A stretch of 64,000 nt of DNA from an uncultured SAR86 cluster bacterium (lineage in GTDB: Bacteria; Pseudomonadota; Gammaproteobacteria; Magnimaribacterales; AG-339-G14): contig CACBOY010000005.1 of assembly GCA_902540995.1 (NCBI GenBank), positions 21,831 to 85,830 of the forward strand. Reading direction: 5' to 3'. This document shows positions 1 through 9,330 of this stretch, one piece after another. Each line of letters begins with the position of its first letter. Positions within the stretch are counted from its first letter, which is position 1. A program made the translations under genes and the position numbers. The notes under the pieces are model-generated. The model was not told where the DNA came from. It worked only from the letters and a program-made list of their open reading frames with translations, and did not search any database.

Positions 1-2
1 TT

Positions 3-1082
3 TGGCTCTCGAAAGATAGCAATCAAAATAACTCTATCACCTTATCCATTCATCCCAAGGTTCAATCTGCTCTGGTAAGCTTAAATCCATCCTCGGGTGA
101 AATTTTAGCTCTAGTTGGGGGTTACAATTTTCGTAATAGCCAATTTAATCGTGCCATTCAGGCCAAACCTCAGCTTGGATCAAATTTTAAGCCATTTTTA
201 TATGCAGCTGCATTCGAAAATGGATTCAGTCCAGCTTCAATAATAGTTGATTCTCCTCTGGTATTTGATGATCAAAATTTAGAAGAAATATGGAGACCAC
301 GAAATGCGAGTGGCAAATTTTATGGGCCTACTAGACTAAGAGAGGCTCTTGTACAATCTAGAAATGTTGTTAGCGTGAAACTTCTTCAAGAGGTTTCAAT
401 TAAAGATGCTAAGGAATCTTTGGAAAAATTTGGTTTTTATAAAGAAGAGTTACCCAATGATTTATCATTAGCTCTTGGCTCATATGGCGCTAGTCCATTG
501 AAAAATGCTGAGTTGTTTTCTATTTTTGCGAATGGAGGAAAAAAAGTTGTTCCTTATTTCATTGATAAAATTCTTTTTCCAGACGGAAATGAGATTAATT
601 TTTCAGAAGAAAAGAAATCTAAAACTGGAGATTATTTATCTCAATGGTTTGGAACCGATGAAAGGGAAGCAGATAATTTCAGCATAGATCCAAGAATTGC
701 TTTCATGATAAATGATATTTTGAAAGAAGCCGCACAAAGGGGTACAGGAAGAAAAATTAACGAGCTAGGAAGAAAAGATTTTGCTGCTAAGACAGGAACA
801 TCTAATGATGCAGAAAGTACTTGGTTTACAGGATTCAATGAAAACATTTTGACTACTGTTTGGTTTGGTTACGATAACCCATCTAGTTTAGGCAACAATG
901 AATTTGGCAGCACTACATCTTTGCCGATATGGCTTAACTATAAAAAACAAATCATCAATACAATTCCAAAAGGTAAATTCAAAAAACCCTCAGGTTTAAT
1001 TGCAAGGAAAATAAATCTAGAAACGGGAGAACTCGCGAAACCTGAAGATGAGAGGGTCAAGTTTGAACTTTTTCTTAATTAG
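3..1082 (+). CDS. mrcB: Penicillin-binding protein 1B-type bifunctional transglycosylase/transpeptidase, C-terminal part (5' end outside window)
   Basis: Open frame runs from the window edge (WLSKDSNQNNSITLSIHPKVQSALVSLNPSSGEILALVGGYNFRNSQFNRAIQAKPQLGSNFKPFLYAAAFE...) through the ORF at 375; SxxK-like GSNFKP and KTGTS motifs. Confidence 0.9.
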   Translation, partial: WLSKDSNQNNSITLSIHPKVQSALVSLNPSSGEILALVGGYNFRNSQFNRAIQAKPQLGSNFKPFLYAAAFENGFSPASIIVDSPLVFDDQNLEEIWRPRNASGKFYGPTRLREALVQSRNVVSVKLLQEVSIKDAKESLEKFGFYKEELPNDLSLALGSYGASPLKNAELFSIFANGGKKVVPYFIDKILFPDGNEINFSEEKKSKTGDYLSQWFGTDEREADNFSIDPRIAFMINDILKEAAQRGTGRKINELGRKDFAAKTGTSNDAESTWFTGFNENILTTVWFGYDNPSSLGNNEFGSTTSLPIWLNYKKQIINTIPKGKFKKPSGLIARKINLETGELAKPEDERVKFELFLN

Positions 1083-1659
1083 TGAAGATAGCTTTTTTTA
1101 AGAAGTTCCACTGATCTTCCCATGAACCACTTAAATCTTTTTTGAACTTACTTCTCACGAAGGATTGAATTTGTCCTTCCAAACAGGAAAGTAGTAGGTC
1201 GCATGAAGCAGCTAAATTTAGATTAAGCTTTTTTTTAGTAGTTCTTTCATATTCTTGAAGCGACTGCTTTATTTCTATATTTATTTTCTCAAAACAGTTA
1301 GAAACTTTATCTATTATTTTTACTTCATCTGCGGTGAAAACTTCTCGAGTTAGAATTCTCGAGAAACCCTTGTTTGTTTCGCAAAATTTTAAAACAAGCG
1401 CAATCAATTGCCCTGGAAAATCCTCTGGTTTTGATTCTTCTTTCATAACTTTAATTCTCATAAAGACACTCTCTTCAAAAAAAACGACTAACTCCTCAAA
1501 GATTTTTCTTTTGCTGGGAAAGTGTTTATAAATTGCCGCTTCAGTAATTTCTGATCTCTTAGCTAATTCGGCTGTTGTAATTTTCAATAAATCTCTTTCT
1601 TCAAGCATTGCAGCAAGAGATTGCATAATTATTAATTTTCGCTGTTTTTTCTTTTCCAT
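1075..1659 (-). CDS. slmA: TetR-fold nucleoid occlusion factor SlmA
   Basis: N-terminal HTH ITTAELAKRSEITEAAIYKHFPSKRKIFEELVVFFEES resembles SlmA; next to argB/algC as in many gammaproteobacteria. Confidence 0.85.
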   Translation of the reverse strand: MEKKKQRKLIIMQSLAAMLEERDLLKITTAELAKRSEITEAAIYKHFPSKRKIFEELVVFFEESVFMRIKVMKEESKPEDFPGQLIALVLKFCETNKGFSRILTREVFTADEVKIIDKVSNCFEKINIEIKQSLQEYERTTKKKLNLNLAASCDLLLSCLEGQIQSFVRSKFKKDLSGSWEDQWNFLKKAIFTN

Positions 1660-2520
1660 CTACTTACTTATCCAAGTTCCAACTCCTTTATCAGTCAAGA
1701 GTTCTATTAAAACGGAGTGGGGCACACGACCGTCGACGATGTGAGCATTTTTCACACCTTTTTCAAGACAATCAATTGCTCCAGTTAATTTAGGATACAT
1801 GCCTCCTTTGATATTTTTTTTGTTTTTTAAAACTCTTTTTGCTTCTTTTAAACTCATTGTAGATATTTTTTTTCCTTCAAGATCTCTTACTCCCGAAATA
1901 TCTGTGAGCAATATTATCTTTTCTGCTTTCAGAGATGCTGCAACAGCACAAGCTGCAAAATCTCCATTTATATTCATTGGCTCATCTTTAGAAGTCCACC
2001 CAATTGGAGAAATTACTGGAATTTTGCCAGCTCTTAGTGGTGTCATTATTTTTTTCTTATCAATGCTTTTTACCAAACCTACTTCACCAAGATTTTTTTT
2101 ACTATCTTTTATTGCTTTGATTGGTGAATTCTTCTTTCCAACCAGCCTAATTGTCTTACCTCCCCAGAACTGAATAAGATCCGAAATATCTTTATTTATT
2201 TTGTTATCCAGAACCTTTTGAACAATTTTGATCATTTCTAAAGTGGTTTTTCTGATTCCGTCTTTGAATTCGAATTTAATATTATTTTTTATTAACTCAA
2301 AGTCTATTTGAGGACCTCCACCATGAATTAAAATTGGATGGATACCAACTGTCTTCATTAGAACTAAATCCCTTGCAAAGTTTTTTTGTAAAATTTTATT
2401 TTCCATAGCATTTCCACCATATTTTATGACAACAACTTTGTTATTAAATTTTCTTATGTATGGGAGCGCTTCAGTTAGAACTTTTGAAATATTAATCGCG
2501 TTGGTTTCAGAGATACTCAT
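1660..2520 (-). CDS. argB: Acetylglutamate kinase
   Basis: VVIKYGGNAM and LIHGGGPQI motifs; 286 aa. Confidence 0.95.
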   Translation of the reverse strand: MSISETNAINISKVLTEALPYIRKFNNKVVVIKYGGNAMENKILQKNFARDLVLMKTVGIHPILIHGGGPQIDFELIKNNIKFEFKDGIRKTTLEMIKIVQKVLDNKINKDISDLIQFWGGKTIRLVGKKNSPIKAIKDSKKNLGEVGLVKSIDKKKIMTPLRAGKIPVISPIGWTSKDEPMNINGDFAACAVAASLKAEKIILLTDISGVRDLEGKKISTMSLKEAKRVLKNKKNIKGGMYPKLTGAIDCLEKGVKNAHIVDGRVPHSVLIELLTDKGVGTWISK

Positions 2521-3893
2521 GAGAAGTCTAATTTCAAGTCAATTTCTATTTTAGACAATAACTCTTTGAAATAATTTTTTATTTCCAATAAGTCACTTTC
2601 TGTCTTGCCTTCAAATCGCAAAACAAGATTTGGCGAAGTATTCGAAGCTCTGATGAGCCCCCATGAATTTTCGTTTTCAAGTCTAATTCCATCTATGTCT
2701 ATCAAAACATATCCAGAAGAATTTATTAGAGTTTTTATCTCATCAATAATTTTAAATTTTTCTTCTTCAAGCACTTTCAAATTTATCTCAGGCGTAGAAA
2801 AATGCTTTGGATAAGAGTTAAAGACTTCATGAGGCTTTATTTTTTTCTTTGATAAAACTTCTATTATTCTCAACGAAGAATAAATGGCATCATCGAACCC
2901 ATACCAGTCATCATTGAAAAAGATGTGGCCACTCATTTCTCCACCTAACAAAGCGTTAGTTTCGATAATTTTTGATTTTATATATGAATGTCCAGTTCGT
3001 GACATGATTGGGGTTCCATTAAAATTTTTTATTACTTTCTCTAGATTAGTTGAGCACTTAACATCAAAGACTATGCTACCTCCAGAATTTTTTCTTAATA
3101 AATCTTCAGCCAAAAGCATCATATAAGCATCTGGAAAAATTATGTTCCCTTTGTTATCTATCAAACCGACTCTATCCCCATCACCATCAAGAGCAATACC
3201 CAAATCAGAATTTGTTTCCAAAACTTTTTTTTGTAAATCTTTTAAATTTTTTGGATTACTGGGATCTGGATGATGATTGGGAAAATTTCCATCTACTTCA
3301 GAATAAAGCTCAATAACTTCTAATCCAAGAAGTTTAAAAGCGTGGGGGGCAATCACTCCCCCAACTCCATTTCCGCAATCAAGACAAACTTTCATCTTAG
3401 AATTTATCTTTATCTTTTCTTGGAGTACTTTTAGGTAATCATCTTTTATATCAAGAGATGTTAATTTACCTGAGCCATCCATAAAAACCTCTTCTTCAAT
3501 CATTGACTTTATTTTTTTTATTTTTTCACTTGTCATTGATCTCTTATTGATGACAATTTTTAAGCCGTTGTAGTTTTTGGGATTATGACTTCCAGTCAGC
3601 ATCACTCCATCAGAGATATTTGTCTTGAAAGTAGAAAAATAGAGAAGTGGAGTCGGAACCTCTCCGATGTCAACAACATTACACCCTGAAGACATAACTC
3701 CTTTATGAAATTGATTTAGAAGTCTTTGTCCAGAAATTCTTCCGTCTCTTGCAGTGAGAATAGATGACCTTCCTTCAGAAAGAATATATGATCCTATGGC
3801 TCTTCCAATCTGAAATATTCCATCTTCCGTGAGCGTTTCATCTACTATTCCTCTGATATCGTAAGCCCGGAAAATTTCAGAATTAACTTTCAT
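2517..3893 (-). CDS. algC: Phosphomannomutase/phosphoglucomutase
   Basis: FRAYDIRGIVDETLT, LTGSHNPKNYNGLKI (phosphoserine loop), ALDGDGDRVG metal loop. Confidence 0.9.
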   Translation of the reverse strand: MKVNSEIFRAYDIRGIVDETLTEDGIFQIGRAIGSYILSEGRSSILTARDGRISGQRLLNQFHKGVMSSGCNVVDIGEVPTPLLYFSTFKTNISDGVMLTGSHNPKNYNGLKIVINKRSMTSEKIKKIKSMIEEEVFMDGSGKLTSLDIKDDYLKVLQEKIKINSKMKVCLDCGNGVGGVIAPHAFKLLGLEVIELYSEVDGNFPNHHPDPSNPKNLKDLQKKVLETNSDLGIALDGDGDRVGLIDNKGNIIFPDAYMMLLAEDLLRKNSGGSIVFDVKCSTNLEKVIKNFNGTPIMSRTGHSYIKSKIIETNALLGGEMSGHIFFNDDWYGFDDAIYSSLRIIEVLSKKKIKPHEVFNSYPKHFSTPEINLKVLEEEKFKIIDEIKTLINSSGYVLIDIDGIRLENENSWGLIRASNTSPNLVLRFEGKTESDLLEIKNYFKELLSKIEIDLKLDFS

Positions 3894-3930
3894 ATTAGTT
3901 TATCCACTTTATAATGAATTTTTTTTTATT

Positions 3931-4854
3931 ATGACAACTTTGGCAGAAAAAAAAGGTTTTATCTGGTTTGACGGGAAGATTGTAAATTCAGAGGAAGCCA
4001 ATGTACATGTTCTAACTCATACCTTGCACTATGGCCTTGGAGTTTTTGAAGGAGTGAGAGCATACGAAACCCCAGAGGGTACAAAAATATTTCGACTGGA
4101 CGATCATACTGAAAGGTTATTTTCATCTGCTCTTGCAGTTGACTTAGAAATTCCTTATTCCAAAGACGAAATTAATCAGGCTCAAATAGAAATTGTTAAG
4201 CTAAATAATTTAAAAGAAGCTTACATTAGGCCTATGTGTTTTTATGGTTCAGGTAGTTTAGGTTTAAGAGCAGACGATTTAAAAGTTCATACTATAGTCG
4301 CAGCATGGGAGTGGCCAAGTTATATGGCTCCTGAGGTTTTTGAGAAAGGAATTAAGGTAAAGATATCTTCTTATAAAAGAGAAAGAGGTAATTTAGTTTC
4401 AAGATCTAAAGTAAATGGTAATTACGTTAAGTCCATGATGGCACTAAAAGAAGCTCTCAAAGAAGGCTATGACGAAGCTTTATTATTAGATACTGAAAAT
4501 TTTATATCCGAAGGATCTGGAGAAAATTTATTTGTTATAAAAAATAATGAGCTTTTTACTCCAAATTTAGAGGCTTCTTTAGACGGTATAACAAGAAAGG
4601 CCATCATCTCTCTTGCTGAAGAAATAGGCATGAAAGTAAATGTATCTGACTTAACCGTAGAAGATATTTTATCTGCTGAGGAACTTTTTTTTACAGGAAC
4701 AGCAGCTGAAGTTGTTCCAATTACTCAAGTCAACAATCAGAAAATTGGCTCCGGAGCGAGAGGCGAGGTAACTGAGATTCTTCAGAAAAATTATTTTGAT
4801 CAAGTTAGAGGAAAAAGATCCTCTTTCCCAGAATGGCACACACTGGTTAGCTAA
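3931..4854 (+). CDS. ilvE: Branched-chain amino acid aminotransferase
   Basis: HTLHYGLGVFEGVRAY, EGSGENLF, class IV PLP aminotransferase. Confidence 0.93.
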   Translation: MTTLAEKKGFIWFDGKIVNSEEANVHVLTHTLHYGLGVFEGVRAYETPEGTKIFRLDDHTERLFSSALAVDLEIPYSKDEINQAQIEIVKLNNLKEAYIRPMCFYGSGSLGLRADDLKVHTIVAAWEWPSYMAPEVFEKGIKVKISSYKRERGNLVSRSKVNGNYVKSMMALKEALKEGYDEALLLDTENFISEGSGENLFVIKNNELFTPNLEASLDGITRKAIISLAEEIGMKVNVSDLTVEDILSAEELFFTGTAAEVVPITQVNNQKIGSGARGEVTEILQKNYFDQVRGKRSSFPEWHTLVS

Positions 4855-4863
4855 AGGACAAAC

Positions 4864-6111
4864 TTGAAAAAACTTAAGATTGCTTTCCTTAGCTATAGAA
4901 GCAAACCTTTTTCAGGCGGACAAGGTATTTACGTTAAATATCTTTCCAAAGCACTTAGTGATCTAGGCCATGAGATAGATGTTTTTTCCGGACCTCCTTA
5001 CCCTGATTTAGACCCTGAAATTAAGTTAGTGAAAATTCCAAGTTTAGGTCTCTACGAAAAAAAAAGTAAGTTTTTTGACGTAAACCCGACTGAGTTACTA
5101 AATCCATTGAATTTATTTGAATGGTTGAGTGTGAATTCCGGAGGGTTTCCTGAGCCATACACCTTTGGTAAAAGAATAAAAAAATTTTTTAAGAAAAATC
5201 TAGATGAATATGATGTTATTCACGATAACCAAAGTCTTGCGTATGAGTTACTTTTTTTTCAAAAGAAAAAGCCTTTAATCACCACAATTCATCATCCAAT
5301 ATCAAAGGACCTTAAATATCAGTTACAAAGTACTGATGATTTTTTTTTAAAACTTCTTATGAGACGTTGGCACTCTTTTCTTGTAATGCAGAAATTTGTT
5401 GCGAAAAGACTTAAAAAAATTGTGGTGCCTTCAAATTCATCTTTGGAAGATATAAAAAATGAATTTCAAGTTGATGAAAATAAAATGGAAAGAGTGATGA
5501 ATGGTATAGACCTTAAATTATTCTATCCAGATTTAAAAATAAAAAAAATTCCTTTTCGACTTGTAACTGTTGCTAGCGCAGATGTTCCTTTAAAAGGTTT
5601 GGATTATCTCTTAGAGGCTTTATCCGATCTTATAAAAGTTTATCCAGATATTTCATTATCAATTATTGGAGAACAGAGGAAAGGAGGTCACACCGAAAGA
5701 TTAATAAAAAAACTTAATTTACAAAATAGAGTCAACTTTTTTTCAAATTTAAACCAAGAGGATCTTAGATCTACTTATTGTGAAGCTGAACTAGCAGTTA
5801 TTCCTTCTCTTTATGAAGGCTTCGGATTTGCAGCAATAGAGGCAATGGCTTGTGGAGTTCCTTTAATCTCAACTTCTGGAGGTGCTCTTCCAGAAGTAGT
5901 GAAAGAGGCAGGAATTATAATTCCACCTAAAAAAACCAAAGAGATTTACAATGCAGTTGATTTTCTTTTGTCTTCCCCAGATAAAGCTAAAGAACTGTCT
6001 GAAAAAGCTTTAGAAAGAGCCAATTTAAAATTTTCTTGGGAGACTATAGCTAGGAAATTAGAAAAAGTTTATTTAAAGGAAATGGAAAATTTTAAACATG
6101 CAAACAATTAA
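4864..6111 (+). CDS. GT4-family glycosyltransferase (TTG start)
   Basis: GGQGIYVKYLSKALSDLGHEIDVFSG N-terminus; PSLYEGFGFAAIEAMACGVPLISTSGGALPEVV E-x7-E motif. Confidence 0.88.
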   Translation: MKKLKIAFLSYRSKPFSGGQGIYVKYLSKALSDLGHEIDVFSGPPYPDLDPEIKLVKIPSLGLYEKKSKFFDVNPTELLNPLNLFEWLSVNSGGFPEPYTFGKRIKKFFKKNLDEYDVIHDNQSLAYELLFFQKKKPLITTIHHPISKDLKYQLQSTDDFFLKLLMRRWHSFLVMQKFVAKRLKKIVVPSNSSLEDIKNEFQVDENKMERVMNGIDLKLFYPDLKIKKIPFRLVTVASADVPLKGLDYLLEALSDLIKVYPDISLSIIGEQRKGGHTERLIKKLNLQNRVNFFSNLNQEDLRSTYCEAELAVIPSLYEGFGFAAIEAMACGVPLISTSGGALPEVVKEAGIIIPPKKTKEIYNAVDFLLSSPDKAKELSEKALERANLKFSWETIARKLEKVYLKEMENFKHANN

Positions 6112-6802
6112 TTTAGAGTATTTAAATCCTGAAAAAGGTTCAAAAATTCTAGATTTGGGCTGCGGACAAGGGAGACATTGTTTCGGAGCTTACATGCATG
6201 CAGATGTAGACGTTTTTGGGTTTGATATGAGCCATGTAGACGTCCTTAAAGCTCAAAAAAACTTCGAGGAATTCGATGAATCGTCAAGCAACAAAAGTTG
6301 CTCTTTTGGTGTAACCGACGGAAGAAAACTTCCCTTTAACAGCAATTCCTTTGATTACGTTATATGTTCTGAAGTTTTAGAGCACATTATTGATTTTGAA
6401 TCAGTTATAGAAGAGATAGAAAGAGTTTTAAAACCAGGCGGAATATTTGCCGCAAGTGTTCCTAAATATCTTCCGGAGTGGATTTGCTGGAAATTAAGCA
6501 AGGCTTACCAAGAAATGCCAGGCGGGCATGTTAGAATTTTTAAATACAGGCATTTTAAAAAATCAATTGAGCAGAGGGGGTTTTCTTTTTTAAAGAGACA
6601 TTGGAATCATGCGCTTCACTCTCCTTATTGGTGGTTACAATGTATGTTTTGGGAAACCAAAGAAACATCTTGGATCATTAATAAATATCATGACTTTTTA
6701 GTTTGGGACATGATGAAAAAACCTTTTTTGACAAAGGTGCTAGAATTTCTTCTTCAACCAATAATAGCTAAAAGTGTCGTTGCATATTTCAAAAAAAAAT
6801 AA
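6098..6802 (+). CDS. Class I SAM-dependent methyltransferase
   Basis: ILDLGCGQGRHCFG motif I; SEVLEHIIDFESVIEEIERVLKPGG. Confidence 0.88.
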   Translation: MQTINLEYLNPEKGSKILDLGCGQGRHCFGAYMHADVDVFGFDMSHVDVLKAQKNFEEFDESSSNKSCSFGVTDGRKLPFNSNSFDYVICSEVLEHIIDFESVIEEIERVLKPGGIFAASVPKYLPEWICWKLSKAYQEMPGGHVRIFKYRHFKKSIEQRGFSFLKRHWNHALHSPYWWLQCMFWETKETSWIINKYHDFLVWDMMKKPFLTKVLEFLLQPIIAKSVVAYFKKK

Positions 6803-7799
6803 TCCAAAAAGTATTTTTGACAGAGCAATCTATTTAAATTTTGCTAAATATATTTTGTCTTGTCAGGATTCAGAAGGCGGTATTCGCTGGGAGCCAAATT
6901 CAAAACTGGATCCTTGGGATCATATTGAATCTGCAATGGGATTGGATGTTCTTGGATTTGAAGCTGAATCTAAAAAAGCATATAACTGGTTGAGAGCTTA
7001 TCAAGAAAGCGATGGATCATGGTTATCACTATTTCATTCTTCTGAAAAAAATAATTTTAAAGAAACCAATTTCAGCTCTTATATAGCGGTAGGAATGTGG
7101 CATCACTTCAAAAACTTTAAGGATAAGAATTTTCTTGATGAATTTTGGCCAGTTTTGGATGCAGCCATTGAATTTACTCTCTCGGCACAATCAGAGCATG
7201 GTGATTTTTCTTGGGCAAAAGATAACAAGAATTGGTTAGACGATTCTCTCAAAACTGGATGTTCATCGATATACATGAGTCTTCTCTGTTACAAAAAAAT
7301 TGCATATGAAATAGATAAGCGAGACAGAGTCTCAGATATTCAAATAAATAATTTAAGAGATTGTTTGAAAAATAAACCTTTTAGATTTGATAGAAATTGG
7401 GAGAGCAAAGAACGATACAGCATGGATTGGTATTATCCAATTTTATCTGGTGCGTTCTCTAAATCGGACTCAATTGAATTAATTAGAGATAAATGGGACG
7501 AGTTTGTCGTTGAGGGTTTGGGATGTAAGTGCGTAAAGGAAGAGCCATGGGTAACTGCAGCTGAATCAGCAGAATTAGTTTTGGCTTTAACTAAAATTGG
7601 CTTAAAAAAAGAAGCAGAAAAAATACTTCAAGATACTTTTAATTTAATTGACGATGATGGTCTCTTATGGACAGGATACGTTTTTAAGGATAAAAAATAC
7701 TGGCCAATCGAAAAACCCAGTTGGACAATGGGAGCGGCCATCCTAGCAGGAAATGCAATAAATAAATTTAGTCCTTCAAGTGATTTTTTTGAATTTTAA
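6774..7799 (+). CDS. Prenyltransferase / squalene-cyclase-fold (alpha/alpha barrel) protein of unknown function (GTG start)
   Basis: QW-like repeats: ILSCQDSEGGIRW, NWLRAYQESDGSW; no obvious DxDD cyclase motif. Confidence 0.65.
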   Translation: MSLHISKKNNPKSIFDRAIYLNFAKYILSCQDSEGGIRWEPNSKLDPWDHIESAMGLDVLGFEAESKKAYNWLRAYQESDGSWLSLFHSSEKNNFKETNFSSYIAVGMWHHFKNFKDKNFLDEFWPVLDAAIEFTLSAQSEHGDFSWAKDNKNWLDDSLKTGCSSIYMSLLCYKKIAYEIDKRDRVSDIQINNLRDCLKNKPFRFDRNWESKERYSMDWYYPILSGAFSKSDSIELIRDKWDEFVVEGLGCKCVKEEPWVTAAESAELVLALTKIGLKKEAEKILQDTFNLIDDDGLLWTGYVFKDKKYWPIEKPSWTMGAAILAGNAINKFSPSSDFFEF

Positions 7800-7800
7800 A

Positions 7801-8394
7801 TCAAATCTTTTTTAAGATCCCTAAAGTTTCATAAATACCAAGATCGACAAAATCTAATGATTTTTGGGCAGTAGAGTAAATTTCAAATGGCGGCCTACCT
7901 CCATCCTCCGGATTTGGAAAAACATCATGTATTATCAGCAATCCACCTGAACTTATTTTATCTTTCCAAGAATTATAATCACACATAGCAGCTTCGTAAG
8001 AATGGCCGCCATCTATAAAAAGGAGGCCAATTGATTCAGAAAATGTTTTAGACACTTCTTTGGAATTATTTATTACAGGAATTACATAATTAAATAAATT
8101 TGAAGATCTTATATTTTTTAAAAACTCAGGCAAAGTGTTGAACTTTTCTATTCTTTCGTCATAAAGATCTTCATCATGATATTCTTCTCCAAGCTGATGT
8201 TCTTCCGAACCCATATGATGATCAACGGTATAAACAAGTCCATTTATTTTTTTGGCAACGTGAGCAAAATTTAAAGTTGATTTACCACAATAAGTTCCAA
8301 TTTCTAAAACTGCCCCAAGGTGGTGGACATTTAGAAACAATTCTTGTAGTTTTTTAGCCTCTTTATCACTTAAAAAACCTTTTACGTCTAACAC
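7801..8394 (-). CDS. Class I SAM-dependent methyltransferase (Methyltransf_24-like)
   Basis: GAVLEIGTYCGKSTLNFA, VDHHMGSEEH, LLFIDGGHSYEAAMCDYNSWKDKISSGGLLIIHDV. Confidence 0.75.
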   Translation of the reverse strand: MLDVKGFLSDKEAKKLQELFLNVHHLGAVLEIGTYCGKSTLNFAHVAKKINGLVYTVDHHMGSEEHQLGEEYHDEDLYDERIEKFNTLPEFLKNIRSSNLFNYVIPVINNSKEVSKTFSESIGLLFIDGGHSYEAAMCDYNSWKDKISSGGLLIIHDVFPNPEDGGRPPFEIYSTAQKSLDFVDLGIYETLGILKKI

Positions 8395-8409
8395 TCAATA
8401 ATAATATCA

Positions 8410-9330
8410 ATGGATAAAGCAAAAAGAAAAGAAGTTGAAATTTCTAAAGACAGTTTTTCTTACTTGCACGTAGCAGGTAAAAAACATGACAAAAATATAT
8501 TTTTTTTTCATGCTACAGGTTTTAATGCCGAAACTTATATGCCTTTCTTTTTAAAACTTGGTGAACTTCTTGATAATCAATATTCGATTTTTGCCTTAGA
8601 TCAAAGAGGTCATGGACTTTCTAAAGCATCTGCAATTCCATCAGAGCTAACCTCATGGCAAACCTATTTTGAAGATGGAAAAAATTTTACAAAGAAATTT
8701 TTATCATCAGAAAATATTTTAATGGGTCATTCAATGGGAGGAGTTGTAGCTGCAAGATTGGCCTATGATTTTGAAGACAAAATTGAAAAAAGTATTCTTA
8801 TCGATCCTGTTCTTCAACCACAAAGTTTAAAATTCCAAATCCCGTTCTTTAATATCTCTAATAAATCTTTTATCTCATTATTAAATTTTTTCAAAAAAAA
8901 TCGTGCAAGCGAGATGATCAATAATGCGAAAAAAAGAAGATCAGTTTTTTCTGATAAGGAAGAGATTTTTAAGCATTATCAAGGGAGAGGCGCCTTTACA
9001 AATTGGCCAGAAGAATCTCTAAAGGCTTATATAAATGGAGGTGTAATAGAAGAGGAAAATAAAATTAACTTAAGCTGTGCACCGGAGTGGGAGGCAAAAA
9101 CTTTTGCAGTTTCATATGCCGCAAGAACAAATTTCATAAAAAAGTTAAGCAAACAAATATATGTTCCATTCGCATCTGAATCTTCAACACTCTCACCAGA
9201 AGTAAGAGATTTGCTTTCAGGAAACGCTAATTTTCTTTTTGAAAAAATAGATGGCAGCCACTTTTTTCCGATGGAAGAAAAGGATTTAATATGTAGCAAA
9301 ATTTCTACTTTTATAAGGCAAAATGATTAA
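8410..9330 (+). CDS. Alpha/beta hydrolase
   Basis: HATGFNAETY, ALDQRGHGLS, GHSMGGVVAARLA nucleophile elbow, late DGSHFFPME. Confidence 0.85.
   Translation: MDKAKRKEVEISKDSFSYLHVAGKKHDKNIFFFHATGFNAETYMPFFLKLGELLDNQYSIFALDQRGHGLSKASAIPSELTSWQTYFEDGKNFTKKFLSSENILMGHSMGGVVAARLAYDFEDKIEKSILIDPVLQPQSLKFQIPFFNISNKSFISLLNFFKKNRASEMINNAKKRRSVFSDKEEIFKHYQGRGAFTNWPEESLKAYINGGVIEEENKINLSCAPEWEAKTFAVSYAARTNFIKKLSKQIYVPFASESSTLSPEVRDLLSGNANFLFEKIDGSHFFPMEEKDLICSKISTFIRQND

Noticed and set aside
1799-2173. 124-aa plus-strand ORF antisense to argB
   Set aside because: Phe/Ser/Leu-rich antisense shadow of a strongly supported kinase gene; no recognisable family
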